A DNA stretch of 42,653 bases from Rhodospirillales bacterium. Its GTDB lineage: Bacteria; Pseudomonadota; Alphaproteobacteria; Acetobacterales; Acetobacteraceae. Location: contig JAGWSV010000241.1 of assembly GCA_028869315.1 (NCBI GenBank), forward strand, positions 1-42,653, read 5' to 3'. The notes below the pieces were generated by a model. That model saw nothing but the letters and a program-made list of their open reading frames with translations. It was not told the origin of the DNA and did no database searches. The first letter of the stretch is position 1. Every line of letters starts with the position of its first letter. Of this stretch, positions 16,115 to 28,967 are shown in pieces. Position numbers and translations under genes: made by a program.

Positions 16115-19100
16115 ATGACGAACACAGAACGTCTGTTATGTCAGCGTATTTATTATCTGCATCCTCTGTTGTGTGGAACGATCGCGGGATGGCCTGCGGA
16201 GCTTGATCGCTGTGCCGGAATGGGGTTCGATCACGTGCTGCTGGCACCCCCGTTCGCTCCTGGCCCAACCGGCAACCTGTTCCTGACAGCGGATTTGCGC
16301 GCGCCGCACGAGGCGCTTGGCTGGCCGAGCGATGCGACGGCGCTCGTTGGGCAGATCGCGGCGCTCTGCCGCGCTCGCGGGCTTGGGCTGCTCATCGATC
16401 TTGTCCTCGACAAGGTGGCCGATCAGGGCCCGCTCTGCGCTGCGCACCCGGCGCTGTTCGAGGCGCCGGACAGCCTGGCCGCGCTCGACCCGCGGGTCGC
16501 ACGGGGCGGGTTCGGCGCGATCCGGGCCCGCTGGGACGCCGCCGGGCCGGCAGCCGACCTCGCCGGGCTTTGGGCCAGCCACCTGCGCCTCTGGGCGGAG
16601 GCCGGGCTCGCCGGGGTTCGGATACTGGGGCTCGACGCGGTCCCCGCCACCAGCCTCCGCACCCTCATCGACGACGTCCGGCGGAAGACGCCCGGTTTTC
16701 GCTTCCTCGGCTGGACCCCAGGGCTGGCCGCACCGCGACTTGCCGCGCTGCGCGGCGCCGGGCTCGACCTCGTCTTTTCCTCCCTGCCCTGGTGGAATTT
16801 CCGCGACGGCTGGCTGTGGCAGGAGACGGCGTCGCTGCGCGAACTGGCCGGCGTGGCCGCGGCGCCCGAAGTGCCCTTCGGCCCCAGGCTGGCGGCGCAA
16901 TGGCACGACCCGGCCCTGCTGCGCGCCGGGTGCACGCGGGCGCTGGGCTGCGCCGCAATGCTGGGCGCCGCCTGGCTGATGCCGATGGGCTTCGAATACG
17001 GCACCAGCCGCCCCTTGCCGGTGGCGCATGGCCGGCCGCAGGACCTCGCCGCGATCCGCGAGGAAGCGCCGTTCGACCTCGGCGGCACCATCACCGCCGT
17101 GAACGACGCGCGCGGCCGGGCGGCCGGTTTCGGCGATGGCGACATGCGGCTGCTGACCGGCCCGGGCGCCGAGATGATCGCGCTGCTGCGCGCCGACAGC
17201 GCGGACGCACGCCGGGCCGGAGCCGCCTCGCTCGCGTTGCTCAACACGCATCTCACGGCGCCGCGCACGATGCGCGGCGCCGTGCTCCTGCCGGCCGCCG
17301 CCACCCCGCTCGCCGGGCTCCGCGACGGCGACAGCGCCGTCTCCCCGCTGGACGAAATCGAGGTCGCACCGGCGGCGTTGCGGATCCTGGAGGCGATCCC
17401 GGCGCTTGCGGTGCAACGCCCTGCGGAGGCGGCCGAGAAAGCCGCGCGAGCCGCCGCCGTCGCGCCGCGCATCGCCATCGAGGCGATCAGCCCGCGTGTG
17501 GATGGCGGCCCGTTTGCGGCCCGCCGGATAGTCGGCGAGGCCGTGACCATCGCAGCCGACCTGATCTGCGACGGGCACGGCATGCTTGCGGCGGTGGCCC
17601 TCTGGCGCGCCGCCGACGAAACCGCGTGGCAGGAGATGCCCATGCGCCCCGTCGGCAACGACCGCTGGCAGGCGGAGATCCCGCTCTGCCGCCTGGGCCC
17701 GCATGAATTCGCCGTCGAGGCCTGGTACGACGCCTTCGCGACCTTCCGTGACGAACTTGCCAAGAAGCATGCAGCCGGCCTCGCCCTGGGCCTGGAACTG
17801 GAGGAAGGCCGGCACCTGGTCGCGCAGGCGGCAGCGCGCAGCAAAGAGGACTTGCGTGCCGCGCTGGATGCCCTGCTGGCCCGGCTGGATCCGGCCGATG
17901 CCGACGCCGATCGCCGCCGCATGGCGCTGATGGACCCGGCCACGGCCCTGCTGATGCGCCAGGCCGACGACCGTCCGTTCCGTATTCGCTCCGACCCGCC
18001 GCATGGCATCGACGCCGAGCGCCCGACCGCCGGCTTCGCCAGCTGGTACGAGATGTTCCCGCGCTCGATGAGCGACGATCCCGATCGCCACGGCACGTTT
18101 GACGACGTCATCCGCCACCTGCCGCGCATCCGCGCCATGGGGTTCGACGTGCTCTATTTCCCGCCGATCCATCCGATCGGCCGGACCAACCGCAAGGGCC
18201 GCAACAACGTCGTCGTCGCCGCGGAAGGCGACCCCGGCAGCCCCTATGCGATCGGCGCCGAAGAAGGGGGGCACGACGCGCTGCATCCGGAGCTCGGCAC
18301 GCTGGACGATTTCCGCCGCCTGCGCGACGCCGCGGCCGCGCAGGGGCTGGAACTGGCGCTCGACTTCGCCATCCAGTGCGCGCCCGACCATCCATGGCTG
18401 CGCGCGCATCGGGACTGGTTCGATTGGCGGCCGGACGGCTCGCTGCGCTACGCGGAAAACCCGCCGAAGAAATACGAAGACATCGTCAACGTAGACTTCT
18501 ATGCGGCGGGCGCGGTCCCGTCGCTGTGGATCGCACTGCGCGACGTGGTGCTGTTCTGGCTGGCGGAAGGCGTCCGGCTGTTCCGCGTCGACAACCCGCA
18601 CACCAAGCCGTTGCCGTTCTGGCAATGGATGATCGCCGACGTGCGCCGCCGCGATCCCGGCGCGGTGTTCCTGTCGGAAGCCTTCACCCGCCCGAAGATG
18701 ATGTACCGGCTGGCGAAGGTCGGCTTCTCCCAGTCCTACACCTACTTCACCTGGCGCAACACGAAAGCCGAACTGCAGACCTACTTCGCCGAACTGGCCG
18801 CCGACCCGCTGCGGGAGTTCTTCCGCCCGCATCTTTTCGTCAACACCCCAGACATCAACCCATTTTTCCTGCAGCGATCCGGACGCGCCGGCTTCCTGAT
18901 CCGCGCGGCCCTGGCGACGACTCTTTCGGGTCTCTGGGGCATGTATTGCGGCTTCGAACTGTGCGAGGCCGCCGCGCTGCCGCATCGCGAAGAATATCTG
19001 GATTCGGAAAAGTACCAGATTCGCGCCTGGGACTGGAACCGGCCAGGCAACATCGTGGCGGAGATCACCCGGCTGAACCAGATCCGCCGCGACAACCCGG

Positions 19101-19405
19101 CGCTCCAGACCCATCTCGGGCTCACCTTCCACGCCGCCACCAATGACATGGTGCTGTTCTACGGCAAGGCCACCGCGGATCGCGGCAACGTCGTCATGGT
19201 CGCGGTCAGCCTGGACCCGGACAATGTACAGGAGACGGAGGTGGAAATCCCCCTTTGGGAATGGGGGCTCGCGGACACCGACGCGATCTGGGCCGAGGAT
19301 TTGATGGATGGGCGGGGATCCGTCCTGCGCGGCAAATGGCACCATCTGCGACTGGACCCGTCCGCGCGTCCGTTCGTGATCTGGCGCCTGGCCCCCCTGC
19401 CCTGA
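16115..19405 (+). CDS. glgE: Long-form GlgE: alpha-1,4-glucan:maltose-1-phosphate maltosyltransferase
   Basis: GlgE adds the maltosyl unit of maltose-1-phosphate to the non-reducing end of alpha-1,4-glucan. The core occupies about residues 450-1096: a DUF3416-type N-domain from [15 protein letters not shown], then a GH13 barrel starting near [13 protein letters not shown]. Catalytic residues are Asp826 in [10 protein letters not shown] (nucleophile), Glu855 in FLSEAFTRP (acid/base) and Asp913 in VNTPDINPF. Typical GlgE has about 650-700 residues; here another 450 precede it and resemble a decayed alpha-amylase barrel ([45 protein letters not shown]) without a catalytic set. The ATG at 16115 is preferred over the TTG at 16106, though no ribosome-binding site is clear. 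It is the first gene of the cluster; treS-mak follows after 20 bases. Confidence 0.93.
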   Translation: MTNTERLLCQRIYYLHPLLCGTIAGWPAELDRCAGMGFDHVLLAPPFAPGPTGNLFLTADLRAPHEALGWPSDATALVGQIAALCRARGLGLLIDLVLDKVADQGPLCAAHPALFEAPDSLAALDPRVARGGFGAIRARWDAAGPAADLAGLWASHLRLWAEAGLAGVRILGLDAVPATSLRTLIDDVRRKTPGFRFLGWTPGLAAPRLAALRGAGLDLVFSSLPWWNFRDGWLWQETASLRELAGVAAAPEVPFGPRLAAQWHDPALLRAGCTRALGCAAMLGAAWLMPMGFEYGTSRPLPVAHGRPQDLAAIREEAPFDLGGTITAVNDARGRAAGFGDGDMRLLTGPGAEMIALLRADSADARRAGAASLALLNTHLTAPRTMRGAVLLPAAATPLAGLRDGDSAVSPLDEIEVAPAALRILEAIPALAVQRPAEAAEKAARAAAVAPRIAIEAISPRVDGGPFAARRIVGEAVTIAADLICDGHGMLAAVALWRAADETAWQEMPMRPVGNDRWQAEIPLCRLGPHEFAVEAWYDAFATFRDELAKKHAAGLALGLELEEGRHLVAQAAARSKEDLRAALDALLARLDPADADADRRRMALMDPATALLMRQADDRPFRIRSDPPHGIDAERPTAGFASWYEMFPRSMSDDPDRHGTFDDVIRHLPRIRAMGFDVLYFPPIHPIGRTNRKGRNNVVVAAEGDPGSPYAIGAEEGGHDALHPELGTLDDFRRLRDAAAAQGLELALDFAIQCAPDHPWLRAHRDWFDWRPDGSLRYAENPPKKYEDIVNVDFYAAGAVPSLWIALRDVVLFWLAEGVRLFRVDNPHTKPLPFWQWMIADVRRRDPGAVFLSEAFTRPKMMYRLAKVGFSQSYTYFTWRNTKAELQTYFAELAADPLREFFRPHLFVNTPDINPFFLQRSGRAGFLIRAALATTLSGLWGMYCGFELCEAAALPHREEYLDSEKYQIRAWDWNRPGNIVAEITRLNQIRRDNPALQTHLGLTFHAATNDMVLFYGKATADRGNVVMVAVSLDPDNVQETEVEIPLWEWGLADTDAIWAEDLMDGRGSVLRGKWHHLRLDPSARPFVIWRLAPLP

Positions 19406-19425
19406 AGGAAGCGACAGAGACACCC

Positions 19426-22738
<3,313 letters not shown>

Positions 22739-22746
<8 letters not shown>

Positions 22747-24922
22747 CCACGGTCTCGATCCCGCGGCGACCGAGTCGTTGGTGCACGGACGCCATCACGA
22801 TCCATTCGCCGTGCTCGGTCCGCACCCGTCAGGCTCGGGCCAGGTGGTGCGCAGCTTCCAGCCGGCCGCGGAACGGGTCGAACTGGTCGACCGCCACGCC
22901 GGCCAGGTGCTGGCGGAGCTGACCCGCGTCCATCCCGCCGGCCTGTTTGCTGCGCCCATGCCGGCCGACGTGCCCTATATGCTGCGGATCCACGACGGCA
23001 GCTTCGTGCGCGAGACCGAGGATCCGTACTCGTTCGGCCCCGTGCTCGGCGACCTCGACCTGCACCTGCTGGCCGAGGGGCGGCATCACGAACTCGGCCA
23101 GTGCCTTGGCGCCCACATGACCGAACATGAAGGCGTGCGCGGGGTACGCTTCGCGGTCTGGGCGCCGAATGCACGCCGGGTCTCGGTGGTGGGTACGTTC
23201 AACGCCTGGGACGGGCGGTGCCATCCCATGCGGCTGCGCCACGTATGCGGGGTGTGGGAGATCTTCATTCCCCGCGTGCTGCCGGGCACGCTCTACAAAT
23301 ACGAACTGATCGGCCCGGCTGGCGATCTGCTGCCGCAGAAGGCCGATCCGGTCGCCGCCGCCACCGAGGAACCGCCCGCAACCGCCTCGGTCGTCGCCAC
23401 GCCGTCCTGCATGACCTGGAGCGACGGCGCCTGGATCGCCGGGCGGGCGGCGCGGCAATCCGCGCCGGCGCCGATGTCGATCTACGAGGTGCACGCGCTA
23501 TCGTGGATCCGCGCGCACGAGCCCGGCCGCTGCGGCTGGGACGTGCTGACCGATCGGCTGGTTCCCTACGCCGCCGGCATGGGGTTCACCCATCTCGAAC
23601 TGCTGCCGATCATGGAGCATCCCTTCGCCGGCTCCTGGGGCTACCAGCCGCTTGGCCAGTTCGCGCCCACCGCGCGGCTCGGCCCGCCGGAGGCGTTCGC
23701 GCGCTTCGTCGACGGCTGCCACCAGGCCGGGCTCGGGGTCATCCTCGACTGGGTGCCGGCGCATTTCCCGAACGACGCGCACGGGCTGATCCGCTTCGAC
23801 GGCACGCCACTTTACGAGCACGCCGACCCGCGCGAGGGGTTCCACCCGGACTGGAACACCATGGTCTACAATCTCGGCCGCAACGAGGTGCGCGGCTTCC
23901 TGATCGGCAGCGCGCTGCACTGGCTGGAACGCTATCACGTCGACGGCCTGCGGGTAGATGCCGTCGCCTCCATGCTATACCGCGACTACAGCCGGCGCGC
24001 CGGGGAGTGGTTGCCCAACCGATACGGCGGGCGGGAGAACCTGGAAGCGATCGACTTCCTGCGCGAGCTGAGCCGAACGGTGGCCGGACGCTGCCCGGGC
24101 GCGCTGCTCATCGCCGAGGAATCCACCGCCTGGCCCGGTGTCACCCATGCGCCCGCCTCCGGCGGCCTGGGGTTCGATTTCAAATGGAATATGGGCTGGA
24201 TGCACGACACCCTGCGCTACATGAAGGAAGACCCGGTGCATCGCCGCTACCACCACGACGACATGACGTTCGGGCTGGTGTATGCATTTTCGGAACGTTT
24301 CGTGCTGCCGCTGTCGCATGACGAGGTGGTCTACGGCAAACGCTCCCTGCTCGGCCGCATGCCCGGCGACCGCTGGCAGCGCTTCGCCAACCTGCGCGCC
24401 TATCTCGGCTTCATGTGGTCGCATCCGGGCAAGAAACTGCTGTTCATGGGCGGCGAGTTCGCGCAGGAGGCGGAATGGAACCACGACGGCTCGCTGGAAT
24501 GGGACCGGCTCGACGACCCGGCGCATCGCGGCGTGCAGCATCTGGTGCGCGACCTCAACCACCTCTACGCCGCCACGCCCTCGCTGCATCGGCGTGACGC
24601 CGAGCAGGCCGGCTTCCGCTGGGTGGTGCTCGACGATCGGGCGCAGAGCGTGCTCGCCTGGCTGCGCTTCGGGGAGGCGGCGGACCCACCGATACTCGCG
24701 GTCTGCAACTTCACGCCGGTGCCACGCCACGGCTACCGGGTGGGCGTGCCGCAGGCCGGCCCCTGGCATGAGGTGCTGAACACCGATGCGGCGGCCTATG
24801 GCGGCGCCGGCATCGGCAATGGCGGCCGGGTGGTCGCGCACGAGACGCCGAGCCACGGCCTGCCGGCCGCGCTCGATCTCACCGTGCCGCCGCTCGCGAC
24901 CCTCATCCTGCGCGCCGGTTGA
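22739..24922 (+). CDS. glgB: 1,4-alpha-glucan branching enzyme
   Basis: GlgB cuts linear alpha-1,4 chains and re-attaches them by alpha-1,6 links. The 727-residue length is normal. An N-terminal module ([14 protein letters not shown]) is followed by a CBM48 domain ([18 protein letters not shown], then [11 protein letters not shown]) and a GH13 barrel ([22 protein letters not shown]). Catalytic residues are Asp407 in [17 protein letters not shown], Glu460 in [13 protein letters not shown] and Asp528 in [12 protein letters not shown]. The segment [19 protein letters not shown] is a hallmark of the branching enzyme. Its ATG lies inside the end of treS-mak, so the two are probably translated together. 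It branches the polymer made by GlgE. Confidence 0.96.
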
Positions 24923-24942
24923 GCCGGACAGGAGCGCCGCCC

Positions 24943-27081
24943 GTGCCCGCGCTGCCCGACACGCTGCTCCCTGGCCGGCCCGACCCGCTGGGTGCCACCT
25001 GGGATGGCCTGGGGGTGAACTTCGCGGTGTTTTCCGCCCATGCGGAAGCAATCGACCTGTGCCTGTTCCAGACCTCCGGGCGGCGGGAGATCGCCCGCTA
25101 CCGGCTTCCCGAGTGCACCGACGAGATCTGGCACGGCTATCTCCCGGAGGCGCTGCCAGGCTGCGTGTACGGCTATCGCGCGCATGGCCGCTACGCCCCG
25201 CGAAGCGGCCACCGGTTCAATCCCAACAAGCTGCTGCTCGATCCCTATGCGCGCGCGCTGGTTCGCGACCTGCACTGGACAGACGCGCTGTACGGCTACC
25301 GGATCGGCGCCACCCGGGGCGATCTTTCGTTCGACCGGCGCGACAGCGCCGCGGCGATGCCAAAAGCCGTCGTCACCACCGACCGGTTCGACTGGGGCGA
25401 CGACCGGCGACCCGACATCCCGTGGTCGGACACCGTCATCTACGAAGCGCATGTGCGCGGCCTCACCATGCGCCGCGACGACCTGCTGCCACCGAACCGC
25501 GGCACCTTCGCCGCGCTGGGCGACGCGCGGGTGATCGACCATCTGCGCCGGCTCGGCGTCACCGCGGTCGAACTGATGCCGGTGCAGGCCTACGCCCAGG
25601 ATCGGTTTCTGGTCGAAGCCGGGCTCACGAACTACTGGGGCTACTCCACCCTGGCGTTCTTCGCGCCGGAGCCGCGCTATCTCGGCCCCGGCGGGGCGGA
25701 TAGCCTGCGGATCGCGGTGCGCCGCCTGCACGCCGCCGGGATCGAAGTGATCCTCGACGTCGTCTACAACCACACCTGCGAGGGCAGCGAGCAGGGTCCG
25801 ACCCTCTCCTGGCGCGGGCTCGACAACGCCAGCTACTACCGGCTGGTGCCGGGCGATGAACGCCACCTGATCAACGACACCGGCTGCGGCAACACGCTCA
25901 ATCTCTCGCATCCACGCGTGCTGCAGATGGTCATGGACAGCCTGCGCTACTGGGCGACTTCGTTCCGGGTCGATGGATTCCGCTTCGATCTCGGTACGAC
26001 TCTCGGGCGCGAAGGGCCCGGATTCGATCCCGGATCGGGTTTCTTCGACGCGATCCGGCAGGACCCGGTGCTCTCGCGGCTCAAGCTGATCGCCGAACCC
26101 TGGGATGTCGGGCCGGGCGGCTATCACCTCGGCGACTTTCCGCCGGGTTTCGCCGAGTGGAACGATCGGTTTCGCGATACCACGCGGCGGTTCTGGCGTG
26201 GCGATGCGGGGCAGCGGGCCGAGTTGTCGGCGCGGCTGTCGGGCTCGGCGGACCTGTTCGGGCGCCGGCGCCGGCGGCCCTGGTCGTCGATCAACTTCGT
26301 CGCCGCGCATGACGGGTTCACCCTGCACGACGTGGTGAGCTACGCGCATCGCCACAACGAGGCCAATGGCGAGGACAACGCCGACGGACACGGCGACAAT
26401 TGCAGCAGCAACTGGGGGCTGGAGGGACCGAGCCACGAGCCAGCCGTGAACGCACTGCGCGAGCGGGTGAAGCGCGCCATGCTGGCGATCTTGCTGCTCT
26501 CCCACGGCACCCCGATGCTGCGCGCCGGCGACGAGATGGGCGGCACGCAGCAGGGCAACAACAACGCCTATTGCCAAGACAACGAAATATCCTGGATCGA
26601 CTGGCGTCGCGCGGAAACCGGGCCGGCGCGGCAGCTCGGCGCTTTCGTCGCGCGCCTGATCGCGCTGCGCCGGTCGCGGCCGATCCTGCACAGCGCCCGG
26701 TTCCTCCACGGCAAGAGCGAGCCGACCCCCGGCATCCTCGATATCGCATGGTTCGACGAGGACGGAAGGCGACTGTCGGAGGAGGCATGGAACGATCCCG
26801 AAGGACGCCGGCTGGTCCTCCGCCGCGCCGGGACGGCCGCGGATCCCGGCCAGGGGGTGGATGTCGTGCTGCTGCTGATCAACGGCTCTGAACACGACCA
26901 TGCCTTCGTCCTGCCCCCGCCGCCGCTCGGCTGGCACCTGCTGCTCGACACCGCGCGTCCGGAGCGGGACCCGACGACGATGCGGGGCGCCACGACCATG
27001 GTCGCCAGCCGCAGCGTGACCGTACTCGGCGCCACGGTTCCGCCCCCTGTCGTTCCCGCGTCCGCGGGACGGCCGGCATGA
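24943..27081 (+). CDS. glgX: Glycogen debranching enzyme (isoamylase type)
   Basis: GlgX hydrolyses alpha-1,6 branch points of phosphorylase- or exo-trimmed glucan. It has 712 residues from the GTG at 24943, chosen because GGAG lies eight bases before it; an in-frame TTG at 24919 would add eight residues and overlap glgB. An N-terminal CBM48 (GVNFAVFSAHAEAIDLCLF) precedes the GH13 barrel. Catalytic residues are Asp349 in GFRFDLGTTLGRE, Glu385 in LIAEPWDVGPGGY and Asp457 in AAHDGFTLHDVVSY. The phrases NYWGYSTLAFFAPEPRYL and NGEDNADGHGDNCSSNWG are diagnostic for GlgX/isoamylase. It ends with an ATGA overlap into treZ. It releases linear chains for MalQ and TreY. Confidence 0.95.
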   Translation: MPALPDTLLPGRPDPLGATWDGLGVNFAVFSAHAEAIDLCLFQTSGRREIARYRLPECTDEIWHGYLPEALPGCVYGYRAHGRYAPRSGHRFNPNKLLLDPYARALVRDLHWTDALYGYRIGATRGDLSFDRRDSAAAMPKAVVTTDRFDWGDDRRPDIPWSDTVIYEAHVRGLTMRRDDLLPPNRGTFAALGDARVIDHLRRLGVTAVELMPVQAYAQDRFLVEAGLTNYWGYSTLAFFAPEPRYLGPGGADSLRIAVRRLHAAGIEVILDVVYNHTCEGSEQGPTLSWRGLDNASYYRLVPGDERHLINDTGCGNTLNLSHPRVLQMVMDSLRYWATSFRVDGFRFDLGTTLGREGPGFDPGSGFFDAIRQDPVLSRLKLIAEPWDVGPGGYHLGDFPPGFAEWNDRFRDTTRRFWRGDAGQRAELSARLSGSADLFGRRRRRPWSSINFVAAHDGFTLHDVVSYAHRHNEANGEDNADGHGDNCSSNWGLEGPSHEPAVNALRERVKRAMLAILLLSHGTPMLRAGDEMGGTQQGNNNAYCQDNEISWIDWRRAETGPARQLGAFVARLIALRRSRPILHSARFLHGKSEPTPGILDIAWFDEDGRRLSEEAWNDPEGRRLVLRRAGTAADPGQGVDVVLLLINGSEHDHAFVLPPPPLGWHLLLDTARPERDPTTMRGATTMVASRSVTVLGATVPPPVVPASAGRPA

Positions 27082-28967
27082 CGGGCCGGTTCAGGCAGGA
27101 CCTGCCGTTCGGCGCCACCCTGCGGCCCGACGGCACCACGCGCTTCCGTCTCTGGGCCCCCTCGGCGCCGGACATCGTGCTGGAAGTGGACGGCCACCCG
27201 CCGATCGCGTTGCAGCGCGAGCCGAATGGTGCGGCGACGGCCATCGTCCGCTGCGGCGCCGGTAGCCGCTACCGCTACCGTCTGGCCGATGGGCGCGCGG
27301 TTCCCGATCCGGCCTCGCGCGCCCAGGCGAGCGGGGTCCATGGCGTCAGCGTCGTGGTGGATCCGCTCGCCTACGCCTGGCGCTTCCCCGATTGGCCGGG
27401 CCGTCCTTGGCACGAAACGGTTCTCTACGAGGTGCATGCCGGGCTGCTCGGCGGTTTCCGCGGCGTGATGGCGCAGTTGCCGCGGTTGCAGGCGCTGGGC
27501 GTGACCGCGGTGGAACTGATGCCGATCGCCGCCTGCCCTGGACGGCACAATTGGGGCTACGACGGCGTGCTGCCCTACGCCCCTGATGGCAGCCTCGGCA
27601 CGTTGGAAGAGCTGAAGGCGCTGGTGGACGCCGCGCACGGGCTCGGCCTGATGATGTTCCTCGATGTCGTCTATAACCATTTCGGACCCGACGGAAACCA
27701 CCTGAACGCGTACGCCGCCGCCTTCTTCCGGGCCGACGCGGCGACGCCCTGGGGCGAAGCGATCGACTTCCGCCAGGCCCCGGTGCGCGACTTCTTCGTC
27801 CACAACGCGCTCTACTGGATCAACGAATACCGGTTCGACGGGCTGCGCTTCGATGCCGTCCACGCCATCGGCCCGCCGGAGGCGCTGCCCGCGCTCGCCG
27901 CCGCCATCCGCGCAGCGATCCCGGCCGGACGACACGTCCATCTGGTGCTGGAGCATGACGGCAACCGCGCCGGCCTGCTGCGCGCAGGTCCCGCAACGGC
28001 GGGGTTCGACGCGCAATGGAACGACGACCTGCACCATTGCCTGCATCGGCTGCTCACCGGCGAGGCCAGCGGCTATTACGCCGATTATGCCGATCCGGCC
28101 GGCAAGCTCGCGCGCTGCCTCGCGGAGGGGTTCGCCTGGCAGGGCGACGCGTCGCCCTATCGCGACGGCGCGCCGCGCGGCGAGCCGAGCGCGCATCTGC
28201 CGCCGACCGCGTTCGTGGGCTTCTTGCAGAACCACGACCAGGTCGGCAACCGCGCCTTCGGGGAGCGCCTGACCCGACTTGCCGATCCGGCCGCACTGCA
28301 TGCCGCGCGGCTGCTGCTGCTGGCGCCCCAGGTGCCGCTTCTGTTCATGGGGGAGGAATGGGGCAGCACCACCCCGTTCCTCTATTTCACCGATCACGAG
28401 CCGGCCCTCGCCGCGCTGGTGCGGGAAGGCCGGCGGCGCGAATTCGCGCATTTTCCAGGCTTCGCCGATCCCGCGGCACGGGCGCGTATTCCCGATCCAA
28501 ACGATCCGGCCACGTTCCGGGCCTCGATCCCCGATCCGGTGGAAGCCGGCAGTCCCTCCGGTCGCGCGATCGCGGCCTTCACCCGGCATCTGCTGGCCCT
28601 GCGTCGCCAGTACGTGGTGCCGGGGTTGCCCGGCTGCCGCAGCCTGGGCGCCCACGCGGTCGGGCCGGGCGCGGTGCGCGCCGCCTGGCGGCTCGGCGAC
28701 GGGCGGGAGCTGACGCTCGTCGTCAACCTCGCCGCCTCCGCCGCTCAGCTGCTGCCTCCGCCCGGCGGCGTGCTGTGCGCATCTGCCCCGGGCGTCGCCG
28801 CTGCCGTGCAGGCCGGCGAACTCCCCGCCACCGCCGCGGCGGCCTTCCTGACCCCGCCCACGTCATCGGCCCCGCCGTCCACCGAAAGCCCGTCCGCCGA
28901 AAGCCCGTCCGCTGACGCCCGCGCTGGTGGCCGATCTCGCGGCCCCGGCACCATGGGGCACCGGTGA
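27078..28967 (+). CDS. treZ: Malto-oligosyltrehalose trehalohydrolase
   Basis: TreZ hydrolyses the bond that releases trehalose from maltooligosyl-trehalose made by TreY. Its 629 residues include an N-terminal beta-sandwich (FGATLRPDGTTRFRLWAPSA) and a GH13 barrel starting at HETVLYEVHAG. Catalytic residues are Asp259 in GLRFDAVHAIG, Glu292 in LVLEHDGNR and Asp387 in FLQNHDQVGNRAFG. FMGEEWGSTTPFLYFTDH is typical of TreZ. The last ~35 residues are a low-complexity tail (STESPSAESPSADA) encoded by a 15-bp repeat, and this tail runs into the malQ start. The ATG overlaps the glgX stop, and its own TGA overlaps the malQ GTG. Confidence 0.95.
   Translation: MTGRFRQDLPFGATLRPDGTTRFRLWAPSAPDIVLEVDGHPPIALQREPNGAATAIVRCGAGSRYRYRLADGRAVPDPASRAQASGVHGVSVVVDPLAYAWRFPDWPGRPWHETVLYEVHAGLLGGFRGVMAQLPRLQALGVTAVELMPIAACPGRHNWGYDGVLPYAPDGSLGTLEELKALVDAAHGLGLMMFLDVVYNHFGPDGNHLNAYAAAFFRADAATPWGEAIDFRQAPVRDFFVHNALYWINEYRFDGLRFDAVHAIGPPEALPALAAAIRAAIPAGRHVHLVLEHDGNRAGLLRAGPATAGFDAQWNDDLHHCLHRLLTGEASGYYADYADPAGKLARCLAEGFAWQGDASPYRDGAPRGEPSAHLPPTAFVGFLQNHDQVGNRAFGERLTRLADPAALHAARLLLLAPQVPLLFMGEEWGSTTPFLYFTDHEPALAALVREGRRREFAHFPGFADPAARARIPDPNDPATFRASIPDPVEAGSPSGRAIAAFTRHLLALRRQYVVPGLPGCRSLGAHAVGPGAVRAAWRLGDGRELTLVVNLAASAAQLLPPPGGVLCASAPGVAAAVQAGELPATAAAAFLTPPTSSAPPSTESPSAESPSADARAGGRSRGPGTMGHR
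28875..28916 (+). repeat. 15-bp tandem repeat in the treZ 3' end
   Basis: CCGTCCACCGAAAGC (28875-28889) and CCGTCCGCCGAAAGC (28890-28904) are followed by a partial third copy starting CCGTCCGCTGA. The repeat is in frame and adds Pro-Ser-Ala/Thr-Glu-Ser units to the tail of TreZ, so copy-number changes would keep the reading frame. Confidence 0.75.
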
